From Pseudomonas donghuensis (GTDB lineage: Bacteria > Pseudomonadota > Gammaproteobacteria > Pseudomonadales > Pseudomonadaceae), in the NCBI RefSeq assembly GCF_000259195.1, contig NZ_JH650758.1, forward strand, positions 3,562-67,561: a stretch of 64,000 bases of DNA, in the 5' to 3' direction. The translations under genes and the position numbers were made by a program. The first letter of the stretch is position 1, and every line of letters starts with the position of its first letter. This document shows positions 18,650 through 28,143 of the stretch, one piece after another. The notes beneath the pieces were generated by a model. It was not told the origin of the DNA, made no database searches, and saw nothing but the letters and a program-made list of their open reading frames with translations.

Positions 18650-19413
18650 GCCGCTGGCGCCTGCTGCTGACCCGGCCGGCAGAAGAATGCACGGCGCTGG
18701 CCCAGACGCTTGCCGAACAGGGGGTGTTCAGCAGCAGCCTGCCGTTGCTGGAAATCGAGCCGCTGGCGCTGACGCCAGCGCAGCTTGGCCAGGTGCAAAC
18801 GCTCGATCAGTACTGCGCGGTGATTGTCGTCAGCAAGCCAGCTGCGCGCTTGGCTATAGAACAGCTGAATGTGCACTGGCCGCAGCCCCCCGCGCAGGCC
18901 TGGTTTACCGTCGGCGCAGCCACTGCGCAGATTCTTGACGACCATGGCCTCAATGTCAGTTATCCAGCCCAAGGCGACGACAGCGAAGCATTGCTGCAGC
19001 TGCCGGCGTTGAGCGAAGCGATCAGGCGCTCACAGCCACGGGTGTTGATCATCCGCGGCGAGGGGGGGCGTGAATTGCTCGCTGAGCGCTTGGCCGCATT
19101 GGGTGCCCGTGTCGATTACCTTGAGTTGTATCGCCGCTACCTGCCGCATTACCCTGAGGCCACCCTGGCCCGGCGTATTGCCGGGGAACGCCTGAATGGC
19201 CTGGTGGTCAGCAGTGGGCAGGGTTTTGAACACTTGCGCGAGCTGGCAGGTGCAGACTGGCCGCAGTTGGTGCAACTACCGTTGTTCGTGCCCAGCCCGC
19301 GGGTAGCGGAACTCGCCCGCGCCAGTGGCGCACAGAATGTAGTGGATTGCCGTGGTGCAAGCGCCGCGGCTTTGCTGGCAACATTGCAGGAAACTCCTGC
19401 ACCAGCCCCCTAA
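18646..19413 (+). CDS. hemD: Uroporphyrinogen-III synthase
   Basis: A 255-residue two-lobe synthase that inverts ring D and closes hydroxymethylbilane to uroporphyrinogen III. The family is very divergent. Supporting patterns are LLLTRPAEE at the N-terminus, [25 protein letters not shown] and a conserved tyrosine region [10 protein letters not shown] chose the GTG at 18646 because it begins directly with [10 protein letters not shown], the family N-terminus, and overlaps the hemC stop by four bases. Reading further upstream would lie inside hemC. Confidence 0.95.
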   Translation: MSRWRLLLTRPAEECTALAQTLAEQGVFSSSLPLLEIEPLALTPAQLGQVQTLDQYCAVIVVSKPAARLAIEQLNVHWPQPPAQAWFTVGAATAQILDDHGLNVSYPAQGDDSEALLQLPALSEAIRRSQPRVLIIRGEGGRELLAERLAALGARVDYLELYRRYLPHYPEATLARRIAGERLNGLVVSSGQGFEHLRELAGADWPQLVQLPLFVPSPRVAELARASGAQNVVDCRGASAAALLATLQETPAPAP

Positions 19414-19459
19414 GGCGCTAAGCTGATTGGCGACGTGCCGTAATGCAAAGGATGGATAC

Positions 19460-20551
19460 GTGAGCGAAACTGTCTTGCCCAACGATGAACTGAAGGCCCC
19501 AGAGGCTCCTGCACAAACCCCCGTCGAACCGGCCAAGCGGTCCGGCAATGGTCTGGCAATCCTGGCCTTGCTGCTGGGCGCGGCAGGTGTCGCAGTTGGC
19601 GGGTGGGGCGTATGGCAGGTTCGCCAGCTCCAGAGCGCCGAGCAGGGCCAGGCACAGAACCTGCAGTCCCTGAGCGAGCAAACCCAGGCCCTGCAGCAGC
19701 GTGAACAGCAACTTTCTGCGCAGTTGGCCGTTCTGCCGCCCGCATCCGAACTGGAAGACCGTCGGCGTCTGGTCGCTCAACTGCAGGGTGACCAGCAACG
19801 CTTGAGCCAGCGCCTGGAGACCATCCTTGGCGCCAGCCGCAAGGACTGGCGCCTGGCCGAAGCCGAGCATCTGCTGCGCCTGGCCAGCCTGCGCTTGTCC
19901 GCCTTGCAGGACATCGTCAGCGCGCGTGAACTGGTCAAGGGCGCTGATGACATCCTCCGTGAACAGAGCGACCCGGGCTCCTTTGCCGCCCGTGAGCAAC
20001 TGGCCAAGAGCCTGGCTACGCTCAACAGCGTCCAGCAGCCCGATCGCACCGGCTTGTTCCTGAAGCTCGCGGCCCAGCGTGAGCAAGTGCTGCAGCTCAG
20101 TGCCCAGACACCGGAATTCAACAGCGATGCCAATGCGCTGGGTGCCTTGACCGCCGATGGCGATGGCGCCAGTCGCTGGTCACAATGGTGGGCGGAGCTG
20201 TCCAAGTACTTCCAGATCGAATTTGACGCCGACGAAAACATCCGGCCATTGCTGGCGGGGCAGTCGCTCAACCAGTTGCGCCTGGCCCTGAGCCTGACCA
20301 TCGAGCAAGCCCAGTGGGCCGCACTCAATGGCGAAGCCAAGGTGTACACCCAGGCCCTGGATGACGCCCGCAGTGTGCTGCTGGCCAACTTCAACGCCGA
20401 CAACCCACAGAGCAAGGCCATGCTCGATAGCCTCAACGCGCTGGCTGAACAGCCGGTCGCGGTGGTGGTGCCGGACCTGGCGGACAGTATCAGTGCCGTT
20501 CAGGCCTACCTGGAACGCCGGCACTTGCCGGTCGAGGAGGCCAAGCCATGA
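19460..20551 (+). CDS. hemX: HemX family membrane-anchored protein
   Basis: A 363-residue protein. A GTG start at 19460 is supported by the ribosome site AAGGAT 8 bp upstream. A short acidic cytoplasmic part precedes one transmembrane helix (about 28-52; LAILALLLGAAGVAVGGWGV), a coiled coil (about 55-130, Gln/Leu-rich) and a helical periplasmic domain. It is often annotated as a uroporphyrin-III C-methyltransferase, but it has no SAM-binding methylase domain, so that label is misleading. The role is probably structural or in membrane organisation next to heme synthesis. Confidence 0.93.
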   Translation: MSETVLPNDELKAPEAPAQTPVEPAKRSGNGLAILALLLGAAGVAVGGWGVWQVRQLQSAEQGQAQNLQSLSEQTQALQQREQQLSAQLAVLPPASELEDRRRLVAQLQGDQQRLSQRLETILGASRKDWRLAEAEHLLRLASLRLSALQDIVSARELVKGADDILREQSDPGSFAAREQLAKSLATLNSVQQPDRTGLFLKLAAQREQVLQLSAQTPEFNSDANALGALTADGDGASRWSQWWAELSKYFQIEFDADENIRPLLAGQSLNQLRLALSLTIEQAQWAALNGEAKVYTQALDDARSVLLANFNADNPQSKAMLDSLNALAEQPVAVVVPDLADSISAVQAYLERRHLPVEEAKP

Positions 20552-21786
20552 GGCGCGTTTACCTGCTGGCGGTGGTGGCGATTATCGTTGCTGCCGGGCT
20601 CGGGATCGCGATTGCCAAGCACAGCGGCTATGTGCAGATCGCCTACGGCAGCTTTCGCTATCAATCGGGCCTGTGGGCAGCGCTGGCGGCCCTGACCGCG
20701 ATTATCCTGGCCGTGCTGCTGGTGCGCTACCTGGTCGGCCTGGTGCTGACATCCGGCGGGGTGGTCAACCCCTGGTCGCGGCGTAATCGCAGCCGTCGCA
20801 CCCAACTGGCCATCGAGCAGGGCCAACTGGACCTCGCCGAGGGCCGCTGGGCCAGTGCCCAGCGTCACCTGCACCGGGCTGCCGAAGCCGAGCGTCAACC
20901 CTTGCTGTATTACCTCGGTGCCGCGCGTGCAGCCAACGAACTGGGCCGAACCGAAGACAGCGACAACTTGCTCGAGCGCGCCCTGGAGCGTCAGCCCGAG
21001 GCGGAGCTGGCCATCGCCCTGAGTCACGCCCAGTTGCAGATGGACCGTGGTGACAGCGATGCGGCCCTGATTACCCTGCAGGCCATGCAAGAGCGCCATC
21101 CGCATAACGTTCAGGTACTGCGCCTGTTGCAGCGCCTGTATCGCGAGCGTGGCGACTGGTCGGCGCTGATTCGCCTGCTGCCGGAGCTACGCAAGGACAA
21201 GGTGCTGCCGGTGAGTGAACTGGCCGAGTTGGAGCGCCGAGCCTGGGGTGAGAACCTGAGCCTGGCCGCCAGCCGTGAAGGCGATGAACAGACAGCTCGT
21301 CAATCCCTTGAGCGCGCCTGGCAGCAGCTTACCGCTGCGCAGCGCCAGGAGCCGCAGTTGGTGCTGGCCTATGCCGAGCAACTGCGCCAGCTGGGTGCAG
21401 AGAGCGAAGCCGAACAGGCCCTGCGCACGGCGCTCAAGCGCCAGTACGAAAGCCATCTGGCTCGGCTTTATGGGCTGGTGCGCGGTGGCGACCTGGCACG
21501 GCAGCTGCAAACCGCAGAAGGCTGGCTCAAGGAACATCCCGACGATCCCAGTCTGCTCCTGACCCTGGGCCGGCTAAGCCTGCAGAATCGCCTTTGGGGC
21601 AAAGCGCGGGATTATCTGGAAAGCAGCCTGCGGGTGCAGCGCAATCCCGAAGCCTGTGCCGAACTTGCCCGGTTGTTGGCCAGCTTGGGTGATGCCGAAC
21701 GCAGCAATCAGCTATTCCAGGAAGGCCTGGGTATGCTTGATCAGCGGTTGCTGGCGTTGCCACTGCCTGAGGCTGTTCGAGCTTGA
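20548..21786 (+). CDS. hemY: HemY, membrane TPR protein of the heme operon
   Basis: A 412-residue protein with two N-terminal transmembrane helices (about 4-22 and 38-62) and a long cytoplasmic solenoid of TPR-like helical repeats (about 90-400). The start overlaps the hemX stop (ATGA), completing hemC-D-X-Y. It is unrelated to Bacillus HemY protoporphyrinogen oxidase. The proteobacterial HemY is reported to interact with heme-pathway enzymes and to affect heme flux. Here it is identified by family pattern and operon position. Confidence 0.94.
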   Translation: MRRVYLLAVVAIIVAAGLGIAIAKHSGYVQIAYGSFRYQSGLWAALAALTAIILAVLLVRYLVGLVLTSGGVVNPWSRRNRSRRTQLAIEQGQLDLAEGRWASAQRHLHRAAEAERQPLLYYLGAARAANELGRTEDSDNLLERALERQPEAELAIALSHAQLQMDRGDSDAALITLQAMQERHPHNVQVLRLLQRLYRERGDWSALIRLLPELRKDKVLPVSELAELERRAWGENLSLAASREGDEQTARQSLERAWQQLTAAQRQEPQLVLAYAEQLRQLGAESEAEQALRTALKRQYESHLARLYGLVRGGDLARQLQTAEGWLKEHPDDPSLLLTLGRLSLQNRLWGKARDYLESSLRVQRNPEACAELARLLASLGDAERSNQLFQEGLGMLDQRLLALPLPEAVRA

Positions 21787-21790
21787 TGTA

Positions 21791-21824
21791 CCCATGGGCG
21801 CACCGCAAATCGCGCGCTCATGGG
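21791..21824 (+). terminator. Possible hairpin at the end of hemCDXY
   Basis: CCCATGGGCGC (21791-21801) pairs with GCGCTCATGGG (21814-21824), an 11-bp stem with one G-U pair, 4 bp after the hemY stop. No T-run follows, so termination is uncertain. Confidence 0.4.
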
Positions 21825-22003
21825 CTTGAGTCATCTTTCTGCGCCTTGCTGGTAAATTTTCCTGCAAATTGCTAAGCATTTTTCTTGCGGCACTCGGGAT
21901 GCTTCCCTTGTCGATCAGCGACTTGTCCCGACTGTCTTGCCTTGATACAAGCCGCGCCTTTCCTCTACCGTTATCGCCTGTCTATCCCGCTTCTGGACTC
22001 GCC

Positions 22004-22525
22004 ATGCTGTTGGCCCGCTTGCGTACATTGTTCTTTCCGGCGTTGCTGGCATCGGTGCTGGTCCAGGCGGCCGCTTTCTATCTGGAGTTCGGCTTGGGCC
22101 TGGTACCATGCCCGTTGTGCTACAGCCAGCGCTTGTTTTTGGGGGCTTTTGCCTTGGTCTGCCTGTGTGCGTTGGTGCATTCGCCGGGGCGTCTCGGCAC
22201 CCGCGTCTATGCCGCCCTGGCGCTGTTCTGTGCGACAGGCGGGGCATTGCTGGCGGCCCGGCATGTCTGGCTGCAGGGCAATCCGGCGTTGTCGAGCATC
22301 GAGTGCCAGCCGGCTTTCGATTACGTGATCGAGAGCATGCCCATGGTCCAGGTGATCAAGGTGATGGTGATCGGCAGTGCTGACTGCGTGCCAATCAACT
22401 GGAGCTTCCTGGACCTTACCCTGCCCGAGTGGAGCCTGTTGTCCTTCGTGTTGCTGGCGACTTTGCCGATCGTTCGCCTGCTCGGTCGCGGCTGCCCGCT
22501 GTTCAGTCGGGCAGGTAAAAGCTGA
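22004..22525 (+). CDS. dsbB: Disulfide bond formation protein B (DsbB/DsbH)
   Basis: A 173-residue inner-membrane quinone reductase that reoxidises DsbA. Four transmembrane helices frame two periplasmic cysteine pairs: Cys36-Pro-Leu-Cys39 (GLVPCPLCYSQR) and Cys101...Cys128 (SIECQPAF, GSADCVP). The Arg in CYSQR is the conserved quinone-site arginine. The start at 22004 places the first helix at residues 8-28. It lies between the hem operon and algQ, as I recall for dsbH in P. aeruginosa. Pseudomonads often have a second DsbB elsewhere. Confidence 0.95.
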   Translation: MLLARLRTLFFPALLASVLVQAAAFYLEFGLGLVPCPLCYSQRLFLGAFALVCLCALVHSPGRLGTRVYAALALFCATGGALLAARHVWLQGNPALSSIECQPAFDYVIESMPMVQVIKVMVIGSADCVPINWSFLDLTLPEWSLLSFVLLATLPIVRLLGRGCPLFSRAGKS

Positions 22526-22750
22526 GGCGGTTTTTTAACGGTGCAAGCGACCGACGGCAAAGAATGGTCGGATTAAACGCTTGTATGAACATTGTCGTCT
22601 GCGTACCTTGAAGGCAAGGGCGCACGGGAATAATCTCCCTGCACGCATACCGAAAACACAGCTGCTCGATGCCGCTCTGCTGACTTCACCTTTGCTCTGC
22701 ACATTTGCGGCGCGGGGGCAGGGGCATTACCCAGAAGGGAAGAGATCGCC

Positions 22751-23221
22751 ATGCTAGATAGTTGTCAGAATGCTCAGGAACGCTGGGGTGGGGTTCATAA
22801 GCTCATTGACCGCTGGTTGGACGAGCGTGCAGAGCTGGTGAAGGCTTTCCGCGAGCTGCGTGATGCCAAGCCGGCCTTTGCCGACAAGGACAAGAGCCGG
22901 GACTTCTGTGCGGTGCTGATCGACTACGTGTCAGCCTGGCATTTTGAAGTGAGCGAGCAACTGGTCAGCGAAGCCAAGGCGTTTGGCGACACTCGCGGGC
23001 TGGAGCTGGCCAAGCAGATCAGCCCTCGCATCGACGCCATCACCGAAATCGCTTCGGCGTTCAACGATCATTGCGACAAGGGCAACTGTAACGACCCTGA
23101 ACGTTTCGCGGAAAAGCTAGGCAAGCTCGGCAGCTTGTTGCACGAGCGTTTCGAGCTCGAAGACTGCCTGATCGAAGTGCTGCACACCGCGCACAGCGAA
23201 GAAGGCGCGGTCCAGGCCTGA
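22751..23221 (+). CDS. algQ: Anti-sigma-70 factor AlgQ/Rsd
   Basis: A 156-residue all-helical protein of the Rsd/AlgQ family ([20 protein letters not shown]). Family hallmarks include the conserved [12 protein letters not shown] region and a cysteine-containing helix (HCDKGNC). It binds sigma-70 region 4 and diverts it from core RNA polymerase in stationary phase. In P. aeruginosa it affects alginate, siderophore and virulence genes, and in P. putida the homologue PfrA affects siderophore expression. The start follows the strong ribosome site AAGGGAAGAGA. It is transcribed alone from a 225-bp upstream region in which I see no other gene. Confidence 0.95.
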   Translation: MLDSCQNAQERWGGVHKLIDRWLDERAELVKAFRELRDAKPAFADKDKSRDFCAVLIDYVSAWHFEVSEQLVSEAKAFGDTRGLELAKQISPRIDAITEIASAFNDHCDKGNCNDPERFAEKLGKLGSLLHERFELEDCLIEVLHTAHSEEGAVQA

Positions 23222-23236
23222 CGGTGCTGCCGACCC

Positions 23237-23902
23237 TCAGTCGGCAACCCCGAGCAACTCGATTTCGAACACCAGTGGCGTATAGGGCGCAATCAGGTCG
23301 CCCGCGCCTTCGGCGCCGTAAGCCTGCGCCGAAGGGATCACCAGTCGCCACTTAGATCCTGTCGCCATCTGCGGCAATGCGACTTGCCATCCCTCGATCA
23401 CACTGTCCAGATTGAACCATTGCGCTTGCTGGTTCTGATCGAACACTGTGCCATCCGGCAACTTGCCAACATAGCGAACCTGGACTTTGCCACCCGCTTT
23501 GGGCTTGCTTCCAGTCCCGGCCTGCAACTCGCTGACGAGTATGCCTTCGGCCAGTTCGCGCACTCCGGCTTTAGCCCGTTCAGTGGCCAAGAACCGTTTT
23601 TCCGCTGTCAGCAATTGCTCGGTCTGTGCTTGAACCGCAGCGTCGTTGGCCTGGGCATCATGTTCGCCGAGTATTGTCGTCATGCGCTCTTTGCTCAGTG
23701 CCAATGGCTTGTTCTGATAAGCCTGGCGCAACCCTTCAATCAAGGCGTCGAGTTGCAGGTCGGGCACTTCCGTACGCAGACGCTCACCCAGGCTGGCGCC
23801 CAGGCTGTACGCCAGGTCATGGTCGCTGGCAGGTTTAGTTTCAGGCGCTGCAATTAACGAGGTCGGCAATAGCAACAGGGTAAGGATTAGATAGCGCGGC
23901 AC
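23237..23902 (-). CDS. FKBP-type peptidyl-prolyl isomerase, exported
   Basis: A 221-residue protein with a signal peptide (1-18, cleavage near LIAA-PE), an FKBP N-terminal dimerisation domain (about 25-110, helical) and a C-terminal FKBP catalytic domain (about 120-219; VQVRYVGKLPDGTVFDQN, VIEGWQVALPQMATGSKW, IPSAQAYGAEG, LVFEIELL). It resembles FkpA/Mip proteins that fold periplasmic or outer-membrane proteins. Convergent with algQ (15 bp between stops). Confidence 0.93.
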   Translation of the reverse strand: MPRYLILTLLLLPTSLIAAPETKPASDHDLAYSLGASLGERLRTEVPDLQLDALIEGLRQAYQNKPLALSKERMTTILGEHDAQANDAAVQAQTEQLLTAEKRFLATERAKAGVRELAEGILVSELQAGTGSKPKAGGKVQVRYVGKLPDGTVFDQNQQAQWFNLDSVIEGWQVALPQMATGSKWRLVIPSAQAYGAEGAGDLIAPYTPLVFEIELLGVAD

Positions 23903-24128
23903 AGGCTCGCTCCTGCTTCAGAGGAAATAAAGTATGCCAGCCTTCGCTCGTCACTTCGTGTAAATATCAGCAACACTTTGTGCAGCATCTACACTTGTTT
24001 CCAGCTGCAGCGATAACAACTTTGCCCAGGCATGCAACGCGGCGCATTTAATACTGTCAACATGCCCTAGCGGCGGTAGCAGCAGAAGCATAGTATGAGC
24101 CGCAATCTCGTCAGCCAGGAGGTAAACC

Positions 24129-25137
24129 ATGTCGGCCAATAAGAAGCCAGTAAGTACGCCGTTGCACCTGCTCCAGCAACTCTCGGGCAGCCTGCTCGAT
24201 CATTTGGAAAATGCCTGCTCGCAAGCGCTGGCTGATGCTGAAAAACTGCTCGCCAAGTTGGAAAAACAACGGGGCAAGGCGCAGGAAAAACTGCACAAGT
24301 CCCGGCTGAAACTGCAGGACGCGGCCAAGGCTGGCAAAGCCAAGGCACAGAACAAGGCCAAGTCGGCTGTGGGCGAACTGGAAAAGTTGCTCGACGAGTT
24401 GAAAGACCGTCAATCGCAAACGCGCACCTACATCCTGCAACTCAAGCGTGATGCCCAGGAAAGCCTGAAGCTGGCCCAGGGCGTTGGCAAGGTCAAGGAA
24501 GCTGCCGCCAAGGCGCTGACCCTGCGTTCGGCCAAACCTGCCGCCGCCGCTGCGGCCAAGCCCGCCGCCAAACCAGCGGCCAAGACGCCGGCCAAAGCAG
24601 CGAGCAAACCTGCTGCCAAGCCAGCGGCCAAGCCCGCTGCTAAAGCTGCCGCTAAACCTGTGGCCAAGCCTGCGGTTAAAGCTGCCGCCAAACCAGCTGC
24701 CAAAGCACCCGCCCGTACCGCTGCCGCCAAACCTGCTGCCGCCAAGCCTGTGGCCAAGCCTGCTGCCAAAGCACCTGCCAAGCCTGCTGCCAAAGCGCCT
24801 GCCAAACCAGCCGCTAAAACTGCAGCGGCAAAACCTGCAGCCAAGCCTGCGGCCAAACCGGCAGCAGCGAAAGCGCCAGCCAAACCAGCGGCCAAACCTG
24901 CTGCGGCAAAACCCGCTGCCAAGCCAGCGGCCAAGCCTGCTGCTGCGAAAGCGCCGGCCAAACCTGCTGCAAAACCTGCAGCCAAGCCAGCCGCTGCCAA
25001 ACCAGCGCAGCCAGCCGCCGCCAAACCTGCGACTCCAGCAGCACCGGCAGCCCCCGGCAGCCCCAGCCGCTGCCCCGTCGCCTGCACCAGCAGCTTCGGC
25101 AGCACCGGCTACTCAGACCCCGTCTTCGGCGTCCTGA
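24129..25137 (+). pseudogene. algP: AlgP, histone H1-like KPAA-repeat protein; apparent 1-bp frameshift near the 3' end
   Basis: A start with the perfect ribosome site AGGAGG leads to a helical N-terminal domain (about 1-135, MSANKKPVSTPLHLLQQLSG) and then a long Lys/Pro/Ala repeat tail (KPAAKPAA and KAPAKPAA units, about DNA 24530-25030). AlgP (AlgR3) is a histone H1-like DNA-binding protein linked to algD transcription in P. aeruginosa. After five C residues at 25051-25055 the literal frame leaves the Ala/Pro composition (GSPSRCPVACTSS) and runs to 25298, deep into the opposite-strand gene. Removing one C restores an Ala/Pro/Ser tail ending QTPSSAS with a stop at 25135-25137. It is either a real mutation or a sequence error. 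The repeat domain itself is intact. Confidence 0.85.
24530..25030 (+). repeat. KPAA-coding tandem repeat region of algP
   Basis: Degenerate 12-base units coding Lys-Pro-Ala-Ala (AAACCTGCTGCC/AAGCCAGCGGCC types), mixed with Lys-Ala-Pro-Ala variants, fill about 500 bp. Such arrays are prone to slippage, and rearrangements in algP repeats are known from P. aeruginosa. Confidence 0.9.
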
Positions 25138-25595
25138 GTCGTCAGCATCACGACGCGCAGCGCGTGCAGCGCGTCGTGATGCGCACCGGCGCCTTTGGGT
25201 GCCAGCCAGCTTATCCAGTCCAATCCCGTTTCGGGCGTCGCTGCCCAGTCCTTGCAAATACCCTCGAGACGCTCCAGCAGGACGCGTTCAGCCGCTAACT
25301 CCAAGCCTTTGACCTGCTCACGCAGACCCGCTAATTGCGCGTCTTGGGAAGCCTTGTCGCGCCAGGCCTGGCGCAGCGTGCGTAACGGTTTCACCACATC
25401 GGTTTGCCAGGCATCGGCCAATTCAGCGAGCTGTCGTGCCCGCTGTTCGTTCGGGGCTATGCCGCGCGCACTGAGCCACATGCCGCACAGCAGCAGGCAG
25501 ACGTCGCCACCCAGGTCCTGCCATTGCAGGCAGGCAGCCTCCACGCCTGGTCGGGCGTAAAGTTGCAGGGCAAAATTCCACAGGTCGGTGTGCAT
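25113..25595 (-). CDS. TIGR02444 family protein
   Basis: A 160-residue protein (MHTDLWNFALQLYARPGVEA) with the family pattern CLQWQDLGGDVCLLLCGMWL and a helical remainder. It is soluble and of unknown function. It is convergent with algP: the overlap is 25 bp if the algP frame is corrected and 186 bp if the literal frame is used. In Pseudomonas it lies between algP and the ABC-F gene, and here it is divergent from the latter. Confidence 0.87.
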   Translation of the reverse strand: MHTDLWNFALQLYARPGVEAACLQWQDLGGDVCLLLCGMWLSARGIAPNEQRARQLAELADAWQTDVVKPLRTLRQAWRDKASQDAQLAGLREQVKGLELAAERVLLERLEGICKDWAATPETGLDWISWLAPKGAGAHHDALHALRVVMLTTQDAEDGV

Positions 25596-25645
25596 GGTCC
25601 CACTCGCGCCAGTTGCCGACGAAGCTGGTAGACTCCGCGGCCATT

Positions 25646-27556
25646 ATGATCAGACTATCGAACCTCACTTTACAGCGTGGTCCGCAGCGCCTGCTAGAAG
25701 GCGCCGAGATGACCCTGCACGCCGGTCAGAAAGCCGGCCTCATCGGTGCCAACGGTGCCGGTAAATCCAGCCTGTTCGCCTTGCTGCGTGGCGAGTTGAC
25801 GCCCGACTCCGGCGACTGTCAGCTGCCGGCGGACTGGCGCATTGCGCACATGCGCCAGGAGGTCGACACCCTCGAGCGCCTGGCGGTTGATTATGTGCTC
25901 GACGGTGATGCCCGCTTGCGCAAGGTCCAGGCCGACCTGGCCGCTGCCGAAGCCGCCCACGACGGCACCGCACTGGCACGCCTGCACATCGAACTCGACA
26001 GCGCCGACGGTTATACCGCCGACGCTCGGGCGCGCAAGTTGCTGGCGGGCCTGGGCTTTACCAACGAGCAGATGGACCGCCGGGTAGGCGACTTCTCCGG
26101 TGGCTGGCGGATGCGCCTTAACCTGGCCCAGGCACTGATGTGCCCGTCCGACCTGCTGTTGCTCGACGAGCCGACCAACCACCTGGATCTGGACGCCATT
26201 CTCTGGCTGGAAGACTGGCTCAAGGGCTACCCGGGCACGCTGCTGCTGATTTCCCACGACCGTGACTTTCTCGACGCGGTGGTCGATCATGTCGCCCACG
26301 TCGAGCAGTGCAAGCTGACCCTCTACCGCGGCGGCTACACCGCCTTCGAGCGCACTCGCGCCGAGCGCCTGGCGCAGCAGCAACAGGCCTACGAGAAGCA
26401 GCAGGCCCAGCGCGCGCACATGGAAAAATACATCGCCCGGTTCAAGGCCCAGGCCACCAAGGCCCGTCAGGCGCAGAGCCGGATCAAGGCCCTGGAGCGC
26501 ATGGAAGAGCTGTCGGCGGCCCATGTCGATTCACCGTTCGACTTCGTCTTCCGCGAGTCGGAGAAAATCTCCAGCCCGCTGCTCGATCTGTCCGACGGCC
26601 GTTTGGGCTATGGCGACAAGACCATCCTCGAGAAGGTCAAGCTGCAGCTCACCCCCGGTGCACGGATCGGCCTGCTTGGCCCCAACGGTGCCGGCAAGTC
26701 GACCCTGATCAAGAACCTCGCCGGTGAACTGGAGCCGCTGAGCGGGCGCCTGGTGCGCGGCGAGAACCTGTCGGTGGGCTACTTCGCCCAGCACCAGCTC
26801 GACTCGCTGGACAACAAGGCCAGCCCGTTGCTGCACCTGCAACGCCTGGCACCGACCGAGCGCGAGCAGACCCTGCGTGACTTCCTCGGTGGTTTCGACT
26901 TCCGTGGCGGGCGCATCGACGAGCCGGTGGTGAATTTCTCCGGTGGCGAAAAAGCCCGTCTGGCCCTGGCCCTGATTGCCTGGGAGCGGCCGAACCTGTT
27001 GCTGCTCGACGAACCGACCAACCACCTGGACCTGGAAATGCGCCTGGCGCTGACCATGGCCCTGCAGGAGTTCAGCGGTGCGGTGCTGGTGGTCTCCCAC
27101 GACCGGCACCTGCTCAAGAGCACCACCGATGATTTCCTCCTGGTAGCCGACGGCAAAGTCGAAACCTTCGACGGCGATCTGGATGATTACACCCGCTGGC
27201 TGGTCGAGTACCGTCAGCGCAACGCACCGGTCAGCAGCGCCCCGGTCAATGCCGACAAGACCGACAAGAAGGCCCAGCGCCAGGCGGCGGCAGCCCTGCG
27301 CCAGCAGTTGGCACCGCACAAGCGCGAAGCCGACAAGCTTGAACGCGAGTTGGGCAGCGTGCATGAGCAACTGGCCAAGGTCGATGCCAGCCTGGGTGAC
27401 AGTGCCCTTTATGAGGCGGCGCGCAAGGACGAATTGCGTGACTTGCTGGCCCAGCAGGCCAAGCTCAAGGTCCGTGAAGGGGAGCTGGAAGAAGCCTGGA
27501 TGGTCGCCCTGGAGACGCTCGAGAGCATGCAGGCGGAGCTGGAGGCGATGTCCTGA
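25646..27556 (+). CDS. yheS: ABC-F ATPase, YheS-like
   Basis: A 636-residue soluble protein with two ATP-binding cassettes and no membrane domain. ABC1 has Walker A GANGAGKSS and signature FSGGWRMRL. ABC2 has GPNGAGKST and FSGGEKARL. Both have LLLDEPTNHLDL Walker B motifs. The inter-domain linker is about residues 235-310, followed by ABC2 and a C-terminal Lys/Glu-rich coiled coil (about 540-636). ABC-F proteins act on the ribosome E site to rescue or regulate translation. Length and architecture fit E. coli YheS (637 residues) better than EttA or Uup. The stop overlaps the start of the channel gene. Confidence 0.9.
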   Translation: MIRLSNLTLQRGPQRLLEGAEMTLHAGQKAGLIGANGAGKSSLFALLRGELTPDSGDCQLPADWRIAHMRQEVDTLERLAVDYVLDGDARLRKVQADLAAAEAAHDGTALARLHIELDSADGYTADARARKLLAGLGFTNEQMDRRVGDFSGGWRMRLNLAQALMCPSDLLLLDEPTNHLDLDAILWLEDWLKGYPGTLLLISHDRDFLDAVVDHVAHVEQCKLTLYRGGYTAFERTRAERLAQQQQAYEKQQAQRAHMEKYIARFKAQATKARQAQSRIKALERMEELSAAHVDSPFDFVFRESEKISSPLLDLSDGRLGYGDKTILEKVKLQLTPGARIGLLGPNGAGKSTLIKNLAGELEPLSGRLVRGENLSVGYFAQHQLDSLDNKASPLLHLQRLAPTEREQTLRDFLGGFDFRGGRIDEPVVNFSGGEKARLALALIAWERPNLLLLDEPTNHLDLEMRLALTMALQEFSGAVLVVSHDRHLLKSTTDDFLLVADGKVETFDGDLDDYTRWLVEYRQRNAPVSSAPVNADKTDKKAQRQAAAALRQQLAPHKREADKLERELGSVHEQLAKVDASLGDSALYEAARKDELRDLLAQQAKLKVREGELEEAWMVALETLESMQAELEAMS

Positions 27557-28143
27557 TGGAATCCTTGCAATGGCCATTGCCGGTGGAATGGATCGCACCG
27601 TTCTGGCTGGGTTTGCAGATCCTGCTGATCCTCTCGGCGGCCTTCATCCTGCAGCGCGTGGTTGCACGCTGCCTCAAGCGCCTGGGCGAGCGCTACCCGT
27701 TGCCGCCCGAGTTGCTGATGCCGCTGCGTGGTGGCTTGCGCTGGCTGATCATGGGCAGCGCGCTGATCTTCGTGCTCGAGCGCCTGGGCGTTTCTGCCAC
27801 AGTGCTGTGGACCGCCTTGTCCGGTTTCGTCGCCGTGGCGGCGGTGGCCTTCTTTGCCATGTGGAGCGTGCTGTCGAACCTGCTCTGCGCGGTACTGATC
27901 TTTACCGTCGGACCGTTTCGCATCGGTGATGTGGTCGAGTTGGTCGAAACCATCGACAAGCCGGGCGTGAAGGGCCGTGTGGTGGCGATCAACCTGTTGT
28001 TCACCACCCTGATCGAGCTGCCGGAAACGGGTGGCGCGCTGGTGCAGGTGCCCAACAGCCAGTTCTTCCAGAAGTCGGTACGACGCTGGCGTGGCGCCGA
28101 AGTGCTGCCGCTGGTGAGTGAGAGCAAAACCCCGGGCAATTGA
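27556..28143 (+). CDS. Small MscS-family mechanosensitive channel protein
   Basis: A 195-residue protein with three hydrophobic helices (about 15-35, 55-75, 80-125). The third contains the MscS-type pore pattern (SGFVAVAAVAFFAMWSVLSN) and runs into the beta domain signature GPFRIGDVVEL. The beta domain is cut short at about residue 180, so the large cytoplasmic cage of E. coli MscS (286 residues) is lacking. Its ATG overlaps the yheS stop, suggesting one transcript. A similarly short gene occupies this place in other Pseudomonas, as I recall. Gating has not been tested for this form. Confidence 0.85.
   Translation: MESLQWPLPVEWIAPFWLGLQILLILSAAFILQRVVARCLKRLGERYPLPPELLMPLRGGLRWLIMGSALIFVLERLGVSATVLWTALSGFVAVAAVAFFAMWSVLSNLLCAVLIFTVGPFRIGDVVELVETIDKPGVKGRVVAINLLFTTLIELPETGGALVQVPNSQFFQKSVRRWRGAEVLPLVSESKTPGN

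Noticed and set aside
23951..24139. Small minus-strand frame upstream of algP
   Set aside because: Overlaps the algP start region, has no ribosome site and no family resemblance.
25138..25298. Literal C-terminal extension of AlgP
   Set aside because: Composition changes abruptly after the C-run and the sequence is antisense to TIGR02444; better explained by a frameshift.
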